DNA of 64,000 bases from Membranipora membranacea (GCA_914767715.1 OU612065.1:24118001-24182000), one strand, 5' to 3'; shown: positions 48,701 through 60,602, counted from the first letter of the stretch. Numbers and translations are program-made. The notes: generated from the sequence alone by a model not told the origin.

Positions 48701-51700
48701 TGGAGGCCTGAGCAATTTTAGGTGGGTCAAAATCTGGATTGTTTGTGTATCTATAAAAAAAAGGACAATGATTTGAAGAAATTCTTGGTAATTTTGTGCA
48801 ATCAGGGAGTTTACTGATAGAACCGCATGGCTTTGTGGGAGTTGTCCTCAGTTTTAAAACGAGATCACGATTCCTCTGAGCTTTCATGCTTCATTCCCAA
48901 CAAGTATCAGCTATCACTCAGATTACGCTTGCCTAGCCACATCCTTAAATTACCTTAGACTCATTGTTCAAAATATATTTTAATATTTTGAACTTATCCT
49001 AGGATATTAAGCTGTCATCACAGATACCTAAAGTTGTGATACACAAGATTTGCCCACAAAAACCATCCCACCAAATGATGTCATAAAAAGTTGTTGTACA
49101 AATACTTACGTTCCTCTGATTTTCTTCATGATTACCGGAGCAATACTATCCTTGTCATAAGTCTTCAGTCTCTCAAGGAACTTCAAATCACCGAGAAGTT
49201 TCATGGAGGCTCCCCAATAGTCGTCCGTCATTTTACCAGAGTTGGGGTCAGGTTTCCTTTCAGCTTTTATGCCCAACATGACACAAATAGATTCCATAAC
49301 AAGTCTCACAGGCGCTGGAGGATTCTATAATGCAGGAAAATACCAGTTATAGACAGCTACGTAAAATTACTATTCTAGGACCTTTTTGTTAGTTTTAATT
49401 ACATACTTTGATACTGATAAAAACTCTAAAATAAACTTGCGAACACAGCAACATTTAGGATAAGCATGAACTTATTTTTTATTAAATCTAGTATTCATAA
49501 TAATATAATGTATCTGCGAAATGCAAGCCATTGAAAAACTGACCTTCATGGATTTGACAAGGGAAATATCATTGGGTTTGAGAGTATTGAGAGCAGATAT
49601 AGCAGCATTTAGAGCGGGTATAGCCTTAGCTAATTCTCCCTCACACTCATCTTTGATAGCCTGAGCGGCAGCAGCTGCTTCGTTAGCTACAGCTTCATCT
49701 GCAGCGACCACCTAAAACATTCAAAATAAACTCGATAGCATGGAGTCTGAAATAGACATTATCACTCGTTCATAATAGCAATATGATTTCTATGAAGAAA
49801 ATTCAAGGGCAGATTTCCATGCTGAAATGCTCAGCCCTTGATAAAGTTTAAAAATTATAGATTTTTATAAATGTTATAAAAATTTAAAAGTTATAAAAAG
49901 AAGTTGGATCCAGTTTGCCTGCAATCTGGATTGCTCCCCTTCCACTCCAACTCCAATGCATGCAAATGGATCAAACTTAGTCTAGCTCAACGCTATTTTT
50001 TTCGATTTAATCACAGTTAGCATTAGATACCATGCCTCACCTCTTTCTTTGCCTCAACCTCCACAGTATCCTGTTCAATCTTCACCATGAGTTTATCTGT
50101 TTCTGCTGAGGTTTTAATCAGCTCTGGTTGTAAATCTGTCAACTCCTTCTGCATGACTGCCACCTAAAAATGTTGAAAGTTGGCATCAAAATATTCATTG
50201 TCATTATCATTTGATACAGAACGACATCATTACATTGTCAGTGTAAATGAAATAAGCAAGGCACTGCTACGAATTGTGTCCACTAATGAAAACTTTCATG
50301 ATTATTACTAAAATAAGTCACTACCATAGACTACATAATAAACCTTTATTTATTATATGGTTTCTACAAAATTGTGTCTAATTATCTCATAATCAAAACA
50401 TACCTGACTGCCAGCAAACTCAAGTTTCTCCAGACCTGTCAGGTATCTGTTTCTGAGAGCTTCTATCTCATCTCTCTTTTTCTTGAGGAACAGTTTGAAT
50501 GTTAGAATGAGTTCCAGGTAGGAGGTAGGTGTCACATAGTTATGCCTCCTCAAAGAGTCAAAATATCTGCAAGAAAATCAATTTAATTTAGAACATGCAT
50601 GAAATTGCACCCATAATGCTCTTGGAATATCACAGACATGTTTGAATCTTTGGGTTCTGTATATCATTAGAGGTATTTTACATGGTACATTTAATACATT
50701 AAATTTTATACCATCCCAACAAATATCTGTGACAATGTTTATTATAAATTTAAATGGTAGTCAAGGCAAATGATGTGTGAGGTGGGCGGCTCTGCCATGG
50801 TAACCAATCAATCAAATCTGTCAAAAAAAAGGAAAGTAGGTGTTTTAAGGTAGAGAATTACAATAATTTATCTTTGGATGATCCCAATTAATCCAAAATG
50901 GTCTAATTAGGTAACCAAGGATACTTCTAGGCCTGGAACAGATAATCTGAGATCTCCCGTCTCACCATCAATGGTTCCATGGTGTAATGGTTAGCACTCT
51001 GGACTTTGAATCCAGCGATCCGAGTTCAAATCTCGGTGGAACCTTTTGATACTGGAGGGCATTATGGGATAGATGTGCGCAATATTTTGTCGATACTTCA
51101 CCCTGTTTTCACCAACGCAATATGCATACCGCAATCATTATTGGATTTAATCTATTTTGGCGAATGCGTGAAGGTAGAGTGGGCACTGAAAAATGTAATG
51201 TTGAAAATGATACATAAATATGCCTCAGAATTTTTGGAGCACTGTTGGTTACAGACATGATTACAGGCCATATCCTCACAAATTCTTGTGCTTCGCTGTA
51301 ACAAATATTGTCAACAGGGATACAGCTCTTTGCATAGTTTCAGCAGTCAAAACCTCGGGACAATCCAGGTAGAATATTATATATGCCCAACAAATTATGA
51401 TCAAACAGCCATACAGGTAATTTTGGTTTCCTAGGGGACAAGAAATCAACTGAACCAAATTTATCGGTTTAGGAGGAAGGTAACCAAGGTTCCATGGTGT
51501 AATGGTTAGCACTCTGGACTTTGAATCCAGCGATCCGAGTTCAAATCTCGGTGGAACCTGTTTTTGGGGTCGCAGTGCATTGTGGTTGGATTGTAGGAGT
51601 ATGGGTTCGTTCTCCCTCCTTTATACATGCTTATCCTATTCAAAATCTTCCAATAACTGTGCTCATATTGTTGTTTGGCCCTACGATACAGGACAATAGT

Positions 51701-54700
51701 CTGACTCCTTACAGGATTAACACCCCCCCCCCTTCAAAATCGTCCAAGGTTATCAGGTGGAGATCATCACTAACCTGCCAGATATACCAATGACATCCTC
51801 ATGGAAATATTTACACATGCTGACACACTCTTGTCGGAGGTCATCTTCCAGCTCCACGTCAGCCAGAAACTTCTTAGCTACCATCTCAAGAGCATCTTCA
51901 GGCCAAGCCTGAAATAATGTTAACAGTTACATCCATGATTGAATTCAAGACAATGTTATAATGATTAGAGCCTCCAAACCTTTGCCCTTTGCCCTTTGCC
52001 CTTGCCACAGCCTTCTCTATGCATGAAAACATGAAACATCAGATGTAAAGCAGCATGAATCTAAGAGCATGATATAATGTCTTCTACCCTCTGATTTATA
52101 ACTCCATTGGATATGTGTTCACTCACGAATAACAGGCTAGAACCAACAATTTATATCTACACTCACCAACATTGCCCTATAGGCGTATCGACTTCCATTT
52201 GCATCATAAATGGTCTTACCTGGAACCAATCTATTGTACAACAGTTGATAAGTGAAGGGAACATCCTCAGTCTGTTTCTGAAGGCGTCACCGATGGGAGA
52301 CATGGCCAGAGCAACGTGTAGATTTGTTTTTACTCTCTCAATGAAGAAGTTATACATCGCCAGCGGTGTACTATCAACCTTCTTACCCTGCAAAGTTGAT
52401 GTAAAAATATAATTAATAATATAATAACATTACAATAAAAGAAAATTATATTACATTATATATTAATAATTATTGGACATAACAACCTCTAATGTCATCC
52501 ATATTCTTATTTTTCTATATCTGCTTGTCATTTCGAGCTAAAGTGAGAACATAGAATAGAGCAGAATAAATGGAACAATTACAAGCGACAGAACATTTAC
52601 CTTTGCTGCTTTGCTGCGATCCCCAAACTATGAGAAAGTTACGAAAAATTTGAGTTTATGCAATGCTTATGTAGTTTCATATGAGCAGAGATCTGCAGTA
52701 TACACACTTTTATTTGGGTTGTCTTGACAAGCTTTGTTCGGTGGTAGGGAATAAAGCTTGTCAAGACAGACAAACTTTCACTATACTACTACAACCTAAA
52801 AATTGGTTTTCTTGTCTACAATAAGCAGGAAAGAAAATTGGCTGGGAAAACATGCAGCAGGAAGCGAATCAGGCTCCCAGAGGGTTGATTGTATTTGAGT
52901 AGATGAGTCTGTCAATTGAGCTTGTAAAGAAATATATGGGAAGAAAGAGGTTATTCTAGTCTAGCCAAGAGTATGCTAGGAGCGGAGGTCTACTTAAATA
53001 ACAAGGAAATATACTGACAAACCAGTTAACGTACTGTGATCTGAAGACAACATCAAACACATATAAGAAAAGTGACATGACATGAAAGGTGGTTTAAGTG
53101 CTCAAACTATTCCGATATAGCTGGTTGTATCATTATTCATCATGAAATGCTTCCGGCACAGTTTGAGCACTTGAACTACATGAAAAGTAGAAATAAGAGC
53201 AGTAAAGGATTAGCAGCCATGTTTAATATTTTCAAAAGCAAATGTTTTACTTTAGGTTAAGAGATCCCACAAAGTCTGTATGTTTACAAGTGGGTTTGTG
53301 ATTCAAATTTCTTTTAGCAATTTTAAGAGGAAGAGGATTCTGTCTTACTTTAATAACTCTAAAATAGGCAATATTTCGTGGTACTGTAGTTTTGCAATAT
53401 AACTGGGAGTTTAAACATGTATAAGAAATAAAGCAATACTTACTTTTTCCTGCAGAAAATAATAAAGAGAGTGCAAAAATGTTAGAGACAAGACTCACAC
53501 AAAACCAAAACAAGATCACTCTTAAGGTGCTTAGGCAAACCAAAACATTACACGACAGGACAGGTAAATAGTGCGACAAATTATATAAAAAGGGATATTG
53601 AGGATGGTAGGATTCAGGCCAACAGTTCACAGAAAGAAGATAACTTCTTCTGTACAATGATCACACTCAACACATAATCACACTTGGGTTTCCACGCGAT
53701 AAACACGATATCGTTACGTCACCGCACACATAGACTTATCAAGCAAAACAAAACATAAACAAGAAATAGTAGCATTGCTTCTCATACCTCGTTCTTAGCG
53801 ACTGTCTGCATCTTCTCAATGATTTCAGCTTTCTCATCAGCCGGGAACAGGTTAGGTACGTCACCACTGTTCAGTATCATAGATATGTCCTCCATGAAGG
53901 ACTCACTCTTTATCTGATTGTCAGCGAAGAGGAACACTGTGGGCTTTCCTTCTGTGCCAGCCTTTATCAGTAGCTAAAAAAAAGATATATGGATAAAATG
54001 AGATCTCAGACTCATCCTATGATGCAGTGTTCTGTGACTCATTAACCTTGTCAACCCATGGACAAAAATTTTGGAATTCCGTCTTTTGAATGGAAGCTCT
54101 AGCTTTGTCTTCATAAGTGATCTTATAATATAGGAAGGAGCACACAGAATACCCCTAGATTGCCTAAGACAGACCTGGTAATGTTGTTTAGACAAGTTTT
54201 TTGTTTTTCTATTCATTACTGAAGAGCAAGGCAACAGCAAAACTGTTCTACTCAATTAGACATTTAAGTGAATAGCAAATCTATAAAAATATACAATTTA
54301 AATGAGCTAAGCTGATCCACCTACCCTTTTGAGATCTTCTCTCCACTCATTCACACCATATCCTTTAGTGATCTCTATTTGGAAGAGATCATAGTCAGCC
54401 ATGAATGTGGCTAGTTTAGTAGCACTCTGTCTACCGCTACCTCCAATACCTGAAGCACAGTAAACAATGTAACTGTCACATAGACAAACAATACAGCCAA
54501 AAATTTCATTTTTGATGCAAAGAATCGGAGTCACTGGGTACCTAGTACCTATTAACTGTTTAGATAATATAAGCAAAATTAGTGTCACTCAATGACATAT
54601 ATTCCTCTTCTTTGGGCACATAACAAAAAAACTTTTTTTTTCTTTAAAAATGATCATGATGCCAATAAAAGTATAAAGAATAAAAAGAAATTACTTTTGT

Positions 54701-57700
54701 ACAAGTCTGGGAATGTGCTTGTTTTATACATGAATCTAGGGCTATGAACATACCGACTAGTAGGACATGTCCGTTGTCCTGCTTTAGCACTCTGGCTACT
54801 CTTGAGACATGCTCTATGGCAAACTTAAACATGACTAAGTGCATCGGAGCTTTGCTCACAAGGTTGTACTCATCTAAGTAACTAGAAACGACAGCAAAAC
54901 ATAACATTGGTAGGAGGTACATACTGAGGGAGTTTTCGGGGTTAACCAATTTGGAGGATGTGGGAATAGTTGGGATGGTAAAAATGATGGTTGTGTGTTT
55001 GAAAAGAGATACCACTGGGAAACATGGAGTTTGGGTATTGGTTCCAGTCCACCAATTCATCACTAGCTGTTCAGTCTAAAACTCAAAATCAAAACCTTTT
55101 ACAGGGAATGCCTTTGCTGTATCATACTTAGAACAAAAGGAGACTGTGTCCCTTGCTATACTTAGTAACCTTGTCAAATCAGTACAACATTTACTGATCT
55201 ATAATGTAAGTACTTCGCTCACTGATCTGACATATAATGACATTACTTACTGATCTATGGTAGAAGTGAGCTCTTTGAGGTCTTTAACCTCATCATATAT
55301 CCTGTTAGCTGACTCAGTATCCATATAATCTCCAAACATAAGACTACGGATATGCTCATCTTCTATCTTACCAGATTGTGACAGGTGTGAGAGCACCTTG
55401 TCTATGTTCTGTTTAAAGTGGTTCTGACAGCCTTCCTTCACTATCGAGAAGAATGATTTTCTGCAAATACAAATTATTATCATACAACACAATGGAGTTT
55501 TAAGAGTCGTATAGTCAGAACAAAAGATGAGACAACTAAATAGGAAGCAGATTTCAACTGGACGCAAACTGACAATGAGGGAGTTTATTTAAATCTGGTC
55601 CAATGAAATTACCTATTTACTCTCCCATACAAGCAATGATCAGAGCAAGTTCTTGAGATTTGTTAAGATTTGATCATGGTAGGTTTTTAGGGCTTATTTC
55701 ATAACAAAAGTTTAACCAGAGATATCAGGTCAAGCAAATACAAAAAACACATTAGACATTCACCTGTCGTCATCAGCAGTGAGACGATCATAGAACACTC
55801 TGTATACTTCATGTATCCATAGTCGGATGAGTTTATCACTTTCAGCCATGTGCGTGCTCGGTACCAGCAGTATACCGTTAATAACACGAGAGAAATCTCT
55901 CAAGTTAAATACATAGTGAGACTTTGAGGGTGTCGGCAGGAAACCCTCGATAGCTTTTTTGTACACTTCCATGGTAGCTTGCACAAGAACCTGGTAAAGG
56001 AACAGATTTTTCAGTAACTATAATGGAATTTTTTCTTCTGACAATGCTGTTATAAGATTCTACCTGGATTTGGGCAAAATACAGAACAACTAATCAACAA
56101 TCAGTCATCCTTGTATTCTGTATGTTGTGCGTACAGAGAATAACCTTTACTTAGCCGAGGGCTTATATCCACTGAGGCTGGATCTTACCTTGCCCATTCT
56201 GGAAAATGAGGAGTCAAATCCTTTGTTGAAGTGCCAGTCGATAATAGATGTAAATATTCTACTCATTGTGTTATCATCAAATTCATCCATGGATATACAG
56301 TTCAGATGTCTGGTGAATCTGCTACTGATATCGTTACGTCCACCTCCAGGAGGTCCCATAGCTGTCACGAACAACTGTGAAGAAAATCAGAGGTCAGTGT
56401 CAAAAGCTACCGTAAACAAACGGAGGTGAGTATTGACGTGTAGCAAATAAATATGACTAAAATGATTTAAAATAGTAAGAATCGCTTTTATTTGATCATC
56501 TAAAATACTTGCTGCAAAGAAATTGATACACATGATTTGTGAAATTAATATTGCAGGAAAAAGACACCAACGTCCTTTTTTACATGGTTTTTCTACTCAC
56601 CACATCATTGAGGTATAGTTTAGTTGTATCCTTTAGATCATACCAGTGACCGTGATCAATCCATTGTCTCAGCAGCTCAATGGGCGGCTGGGCACCTGAA
56701 AAGAGCAACAAAAGTAGTCATATGGTATGAAAAAAACGGTACAAACAGTTTACATGTTATTCCCATACAAATACTAGGTTAGATATCATTTCATAAAAAT
56801 CCACCTGTGTAAAATTAGGGGTCACTTTTTTCATTCAATTGCAATTGTATGCACATTACACTGCAGCTGAGGTATATATTATATATTTATATAATTCATT
56901 GACACTGACGATTGTGACTGGACAAATAAGGGTATGTGGTAAACAAAATAAGAATTAAATTACATTTTTTCAAATTTTAAAAATTAAATTTATTCAAGTT
57001 GATATACTGACCGTATTTCTCTTTCTGTGGCATGTTCAGGTCATCTACAAACACGATAGCCTTCTTTCCTACTGGAGGACCAAAAACTCCCTTCCTTCGT
57101 CTGTCCAGCTTAGACATGATGATATTCTGTGTCTGATTGGCCGAAGTACGGGCAGAGAAGTTGATGTTGTTGGGAATGTACCTTTAAAAAACACAGGAAA
57201 TTGTACTTTTTGCCTCATTATAAGACAACAATTTCATTTCACTTCACGGAATATGGTGACTAGGTCGATCAAAACCATTAATACAAGCAACTCTTAATAT
57301 AAGCTCTAAGAAATCAGTAATATAACGCCTTGAAAAAACTTCGAGTCATAGGCGGCCAGCACCAGACTTGTCAGTAGTGATTCCTTGTCATCTACGGTGG
57401 TGTAAGATTATTTTGTTTCTTCCCATAAAAGTGACAAATATATTAGTGGATATCTTACTGGTCCTTAGGTAGCTGTACAAGGAATGAGTTGGTGATGGCA
57501 GACTTTCCTGTTCCTGTTGGTCCGACAAACAAGCAGGAGACCTCATGTGACAGAAAGAGCTCGAGGAAGAAGTTCTGTCTGGCCGTCTCAGCTGTAGGGA
57601 TAATCAGGTCTGTAGCCTGTCAAATAATAATAGGACATGAGTAGCTTACGGGTTAGAGCGGCGGACTAACAGGGTCCTGGGTTCAATCCTCACAGTGGAA

Positions 57701-60602
57701 ATCTACCCTTAACTCTTGAGACGTTGGAAAAAGTTCATCAAATGTAAAATAGAATCATGAGGAATTACACACTATGAGCTACAAAGGATCAATTCTTTGT
57801 TTGATTTAGACCATCCCAAGTTTAAGATCTAAGATAAATGTAGATACACCAAACTGTTCTATAGATTTACATGCCTGCCTGTCTATCTGCATGCCTTCAG
57901 ATCAATGTTGTTGTAACTGTAATGGGTTATAAACAAACCTTAGCATTGGCAGGAATCTCTGTTTTGTTTCTGTTGACTAGGTCCATCCATTCTGACCAGA
58001 CACCGCTGGCCTTCTTCTCAAACAGGAAGTCATAGATGGAGCCTCTCTCTGGTATTGAGTTACTCTTGGTTATCTTGATACTCTTTGGTTTTGGAAAGTC
58101 TGGGTCTGTACCTCCAATTAGGTTTCTACAAAAGCAAAACAGATACACATCCCGCCTTTAGATATCACAGGCTGGTATTCTCAATTCACAAGGCAATCAT
58201 GAGGATCTACCAAATTTTTTTATAAATGTTTATTGTCATTTAATTGCGAATAAAAAACCCTGATAAAAAGTAGTTAAAACACAAAGGGGTTTATCAGATA
58301 GTTCGGAACTTATGGAGTTATGACAGCCATATTCAGCACCTTGCACCCCTGGACAGCTAAGCTTTAATTGTGATGTAAAATAAGGAGGTTATCCCGCACA
58401 ATGAGGGTCTGCTGTAGAATTATTAATTTTACCTGAAGTAAACATCAAACTTCTTTCTGGAGTCTCCCATAATCAGGCCTCCTACAGACCAGACTAGGGA
58501 GAAGAGGAAGAGACCTTGCATCCACAGAGTGATCTAAAACAAAGTCATCATTTGACTTAATTATTAATCTCATAAGAATGATATAGTTTCTAAAGAAAAA
58601 ATTTACCAACATAACATATGGCAATAACACTGCTCACTGAACTTGTAATTTTCCGTTCCATTCGACTTGTATTATGAATCGTTCCAAGATTGTCCTTCAG
58701 AAAAAAACTGATAAAAGCTTAGATATTTAAAAAAAATCAGACTTTTGGCAGAGAAAATCAAGTGAAAGGGAAACTCCTGAGATTTAGCAAATTGATAGAA
58801 ATTTTTGGAAACATTTGATTTCAATAATTATAAAAAGGGTATAGTCAATTGAAAATACATCGATATTGATCTGATAGTGAAGGCTGAAATGATATGAGAG
58901 AAATGCATCACAATATCAAGAGAGGATAATTTCACCTGTGCATTATCGGTCGCTTCAGGAAATAAATTTCGCTGAGCACCTGCTGTCCCATCCTATGAAA
59001 AACCTCATAGTGTAAACAACAATATCCTAGTTCTCATTTTATATTAAATGCTGTATCAAAAAATGACAATTGAATAACTCGAATTGTCATGTAATCATGA
59101 GATATAACCTGGCAATAACCGGAAACAGCAATTTCAGCAAATATTTTTGTCAGCAAAATACCAAGCAGCAGGGTAGGACATTAATTAGTGGTTAGCAAAC
59201 ATAATGCTAAACCAGAGACTAAAGATATATCTATAGTCTCCGGCTAAACTCTATATGCATAGCTCATCGCCTATGCCCCTTCACCATCATGCTTCCCATG
59301 ACCAATAGAATGATAAAATTAAGCAACAGTTAACTGCTCTATTCCAACCATAACAACGCAACACAGACCCAGTGTCAGGGTATATACACCTGTGACCAGA
59401 TGGTCGGTGTACACACTTATGCCCCTGTTGCATCATAAGGGCTGGGATATAGTAGTTTATCTCAGGAATAAATATTAATTAGCAACTTCTTTCACTTACT
59501 GTGTTTTTAGAAGGCTACAGAAATAAGTGACCATGGTTATTGTTGGTATTTTCGTTTTAGATTTTAGGTTTACTTTAAACCATTTGGACTGCGATGGTTT
59601 AGCCCTATATAGATAAAATTGAGGCAGAAAACAATTTTTATCAATTAAAACATGAAAACCGAACGGGTCTTTGCCTAGTGATATCAAACTTATAACAATT
59701 GTACCACGGCAAATAATATGCTGAACATACCGTTTGTTGGTTCATTTCGTTGCCGTCCTGACCAGCCATTTTAATCTCATCCATGAGACAGGTGAGGGTA
59801 GTCATGAGAGATCTGGCCAGGTGGAGCTCTGAAGTCATCAGAATCTGCTTACAGTTATGTCTGATAAAGTCAAAGCAGGGCTGAAGGAGCCACTCAAACA
59901 GATCATTAAGGTAGGCTCGATTCTCCTCATCTAGTGACTCGGGTAACTCGTGCTCCATATACGAGTCTACAGAAGGAGAACACAGAATTAAAAAAGAGGT
60001 GATCATAGGGATATTGAACAGACCAGCAAGATTTTTCATTCCTCTCATAATTGGATATGGAAAGAAGTCCCTGTTAGAACATCAACCAATAAAATACAAA
60101 TTCATGGTGAGAAACTTGTCCACCTTGCTACAGATAACTCATTGGAGGATGGCTTCACGTTATAACCATTACTTGCAACGATGTTGGTGACTTTTTACAT
60201 TTCATATCAATAAAAAAGAATCGGAACTGCAAACATCTGAATACCAGAAATTAAGAAATTCATCCATCTTTTTTTTTTTTTCCCAGGTAGTTCGAACGAA
60301 TTGAAAATCTGTCTTACCTTTTAGAGGTCTCCAGCCCATCTGATGAGGCTCCATGTAGATCATACCACATCTGCTGACAGTAGCCGGGGATGCCTGCTCC
60401 AGGTCGGCAGGCTCGAATATCAGGTTCATCACGTTGGACATCTGTATGATCTCACCGCTCATCAGGCACAGCTTCTTGTTATCATCGAGTACAGTGTTCA
60501 TGTTCTCGATCCAGACGGCATCTACTGGGCCGTCAAATAGTATCCACTTCCTGTCCTCTGAGGGATTACTAGCGTACTCTCTGAATGTGTTAGCTAACAC
60601 AC
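39756..60602 (-). CDS. DNAH3: Axonemal inner-arm dynein heavy chain, DNAH3-like, C-terminal 2381 aa (5' partial)
   Basis: Dynein heavy chains are the motors that slide axonemal doublets. Coding order of visible exons: 60318-60602, 59731-59966, 58936-58992, 58638-58694, 58433-58533, 57939-58125, 57459-57616, 57012-57181, 56601-56695, 56189-56374, 55764-55990, 55251-55460, 54754-54881, 54325-54449, 53788-53973, 52220-52387, 51775-51908, 50404-50566, 50041-50163, 49544-49711, 49110-49324, 48543-48750, 48091-48351, 47573-47774, 47160-47353, 46034-46147, 45521-45706, 44954-45196, 44510-44670, 43911-44068, 43412-43773, 42826-43140, 42357-42500, 41956-42119, 41515-41797, 41095-41283, 40504-40669, 40238-40359, 39756-40052. 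All phases close. DNAH3 rather than DNAH7/12 is suggested by [48 protein letters not shown] and [19 protein letters not shown]. The gene continues beyond the right edge (tail, AAA1 and most of AAA2 missing); the full protein is usually about 4100 aa. Paralogue assignment rests on remembered family blocks. Confidence 0.93.
46360..46413 (-). CDS. DNAH3: Candidate 54-nt cassette exon in the same intron
   Basis: Encodes [18 protein letters not shown] in phase 0, acceptor ATCACACAG, weak donor GTTGTT. The sequence is Tyr/Asp/Asn-rich and unlike dynein. Listed because it is open and in phase, but the donor is poor. Confidence 0.2.
46552..46575 (-). CDS. DNAH3: Candidate 24-nt microexon in the same intron
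   Basis: The minus strand gives CTGCATTTCAG, then 24 nt encoding LKEYFQAM in phase 0, then the donor GTAAACAT. Same intron as the 81-nt candidate. Short exons like this arise by chance in a 1-kb intron, so confidence is low. Confidence 0.28.
46877..46957 (-). CDS. DNAH3: Candidate 81-nt cassette exon in DNAH3-like AAA5 region
   Basis: Acceptor TGCTCTCAG and donor GTATAG enclose 27 in-frame codons rich in Lys and Arg ([16 protein letters not shown]...). It lies between 47160-47353 and 46034-46147, which already join to give the conserved [14 protein letters not shown]. It could be an optional basic insert or a chance frame. Confidence 0.3.
50973..51044 (+). tRNA. tRNA-Gln (TTG)
   Basis: An intact cloverleaf: acceptor GGTTCCA pairs with TGGAACC. 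The anticodon stem CTGGA/TCCAG encloses CTTTGAA with anticodon TTG. The internal B box GGTTCAAATCC-type sequence (GAGTTCAAATC) is present. A TTTT run at 51044-51047 would stop RNA polymerase III. It lies in the dynein stalk intron on the opposite strand to the dynein gene. Confidence 0.92.
51488..51559 (+). tRNA. tRNA-Gln (TTG)
   Basis: The tRNA body is identical to the copy at 50973. It is followed by GTTTTT. About 0.5 kb downstream of that copy, same strand, same dynein intron. Its upstream flank shares TTTCCTAGGGGACAAGAAAT with the copy at 61886. Confidence 0.92.
52601..52627 (-). CDS. DNAH3: Candidate 27-nt microexon in DNAH3-like AAA4
   Basis: Encodes FGDRSKAAK in phase 0, preceded by ACTTTCTCATAG and followed by GTAAATG. 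It is in the same intron as the 6-nt candidate. Direct joining of the flanking exons already gives a normal-length dynein, so this looks optional. Confidence 0.42.
52721..52767. repeat. Hairpin element, GACAAGCTTTGTTCGG family
   Basis: Arms GTCTTGACAAGCTTT (52721-52735) and AAAGCTTGTCAAGAC (52753-52767), with the loop GTTCGGTGGTAGGGAAT. The left arm continues into TGTTCGGTGG, as in the element at 20505. It is 94 bp upstream in coordinates of nothing coding; the 27-nt microexon candidate ends at 52627. Confidence 0.7.
53092..53176. repeat. Hairpin element, TAGTTTAAG family
   Basis: Perfect-looking arms GTTTAAGTGCTCAAACT (53092-53108) against AGTTTGAGCACTTGAAC (53160-53176, one mismatch). The loop has TCATGAAATGC as in the 17184 copy. 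Located in the AAA4 intron near the two microexon candidates. Confidence 0.65.
53444..53449 (-). CDS. DNAH3: Candidate 6-nt microexon in DNAH3-like AAA4
   Basis: The minus strand reads TTTTCTGCAG, then GAAAAA, then GTAAGTAT: an excellent acceptor and donor around six bases encoding Glu-Lys in phase 0. It lies between exons 53788-53973 and 52220-52387, both phase 0. Including it would give ...AKNE-EK-... . Unusually small; transcript evidence is needed. Confidence 0.4.
53788..56695 (-). other. DNAH3: DNAH3-like segment: AAA3 sensor region and AAA4
   Basis: Exon 56189-56374 has [20 protein letters not shown], the AAA3 sensor block. Exons 54754-54881 and 54325-54449 give the AAA4 entry [20 protein letters not shown] and Walker [10 protein letters not shown]. 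Exon 53788-53973 gives the AAA4 Walker B part [20 protein letters not shown] and ends at KMQTVAKNE. The next constitutive exon begins [15 protein letters not shown] at 52387. Two microexons fall in that gap. Confidence 0.9.
57639..57712 (+). mobile_element. tRNA-like SINE or tRNA relic
   Basis: GAGTAGCTTACGGGTTAGAG with GGGTCCTGGGTTCAATCCTC resembles a tRNA A box and B box. The stems do not close, so it is a relic, most likely of a SINE. It is in the AAA3 intron of the dynein gene. Confidence 0.45.
58638..58694 (-). CDS. DNAH3: DNAH3-like 57-nt exon B (AAA2/AAA3 linker)
   Basis: Encodes [19 protein letters not shown] in phase 0, with an acceptor ending TTTTCTGAAG and donor GTGAGC. It has the same length as exon A but no clear similarity beyond the first residue. 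Skipping it keeps frame, so alternative use is possible. Confidence 0.5.
58936..58992 (-). CDS. DNAH3: DNAH3-like 57-nt exon A (AAA2/AAA3 linker)
   Basis: Encodes [19 protein letters not shown] in phase 0 with acceptor TTTTCATAG and donor GTGAAAT. It lies between exon 59731-59966 (ending NEMNQQT) and 58433-58533 (starting [12 protein letters not shown]). It may be constitutive or optional. Confidence 0.55.

Larger units (their letters stand above)
48091..52387 (-). other. DNAH3: DNAH3-like segment: AAA4 end, stalk coiled coils and microtubule-binding tip
   Basis: Exon 52220-52387 has [20 protein letters not shown] and CTIDWFQ. Exons 50404-50566, 50041-50163 and 49544-49711 form stalk helix 1 (heptad-like, Lys/Glu-rich). 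Exons 49110-49324 and 48543-48750 form the microtubule-binding tip ([40 protein letters not shown]). Exon 48091-48351 gives stalk helix 2 and GGEKDRW. Two tRNA-Gln genes sit in the 50567-51774 intron. Confidence 0.9.
57012..60602 (-). other. DNAH3: DNAH3-like segment: end of AAA2 and the AAA3 P-loop and Walker B
   Basis: Exon 60318-60602 carries the AAA2 Walker B region ([20 protein letters not shown]) and [16 protein letters not shown]. Exon 57459-57616 has the AAA3 Walker A GPTGTGKS, and 57012-57181 its Walker [11 protein letters not shown], after [15 protein letters not shown]. These are the standard order of the dynein ring. Walker A of AAA3 is intact, so this site should bind nucleotide. 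Confidence 0.9.

Noticed and set aside
51973-52002. CCCTTTG tandem units
   Set aside because: Only about three units; too short to call a repeat array.
53247-53657. 136-codon minus open frame in the AAA4 intron
   Set aside because: Low-complexity, intron-like translation; the only in-phase splice-bounded piece is the 6-nt candidate.
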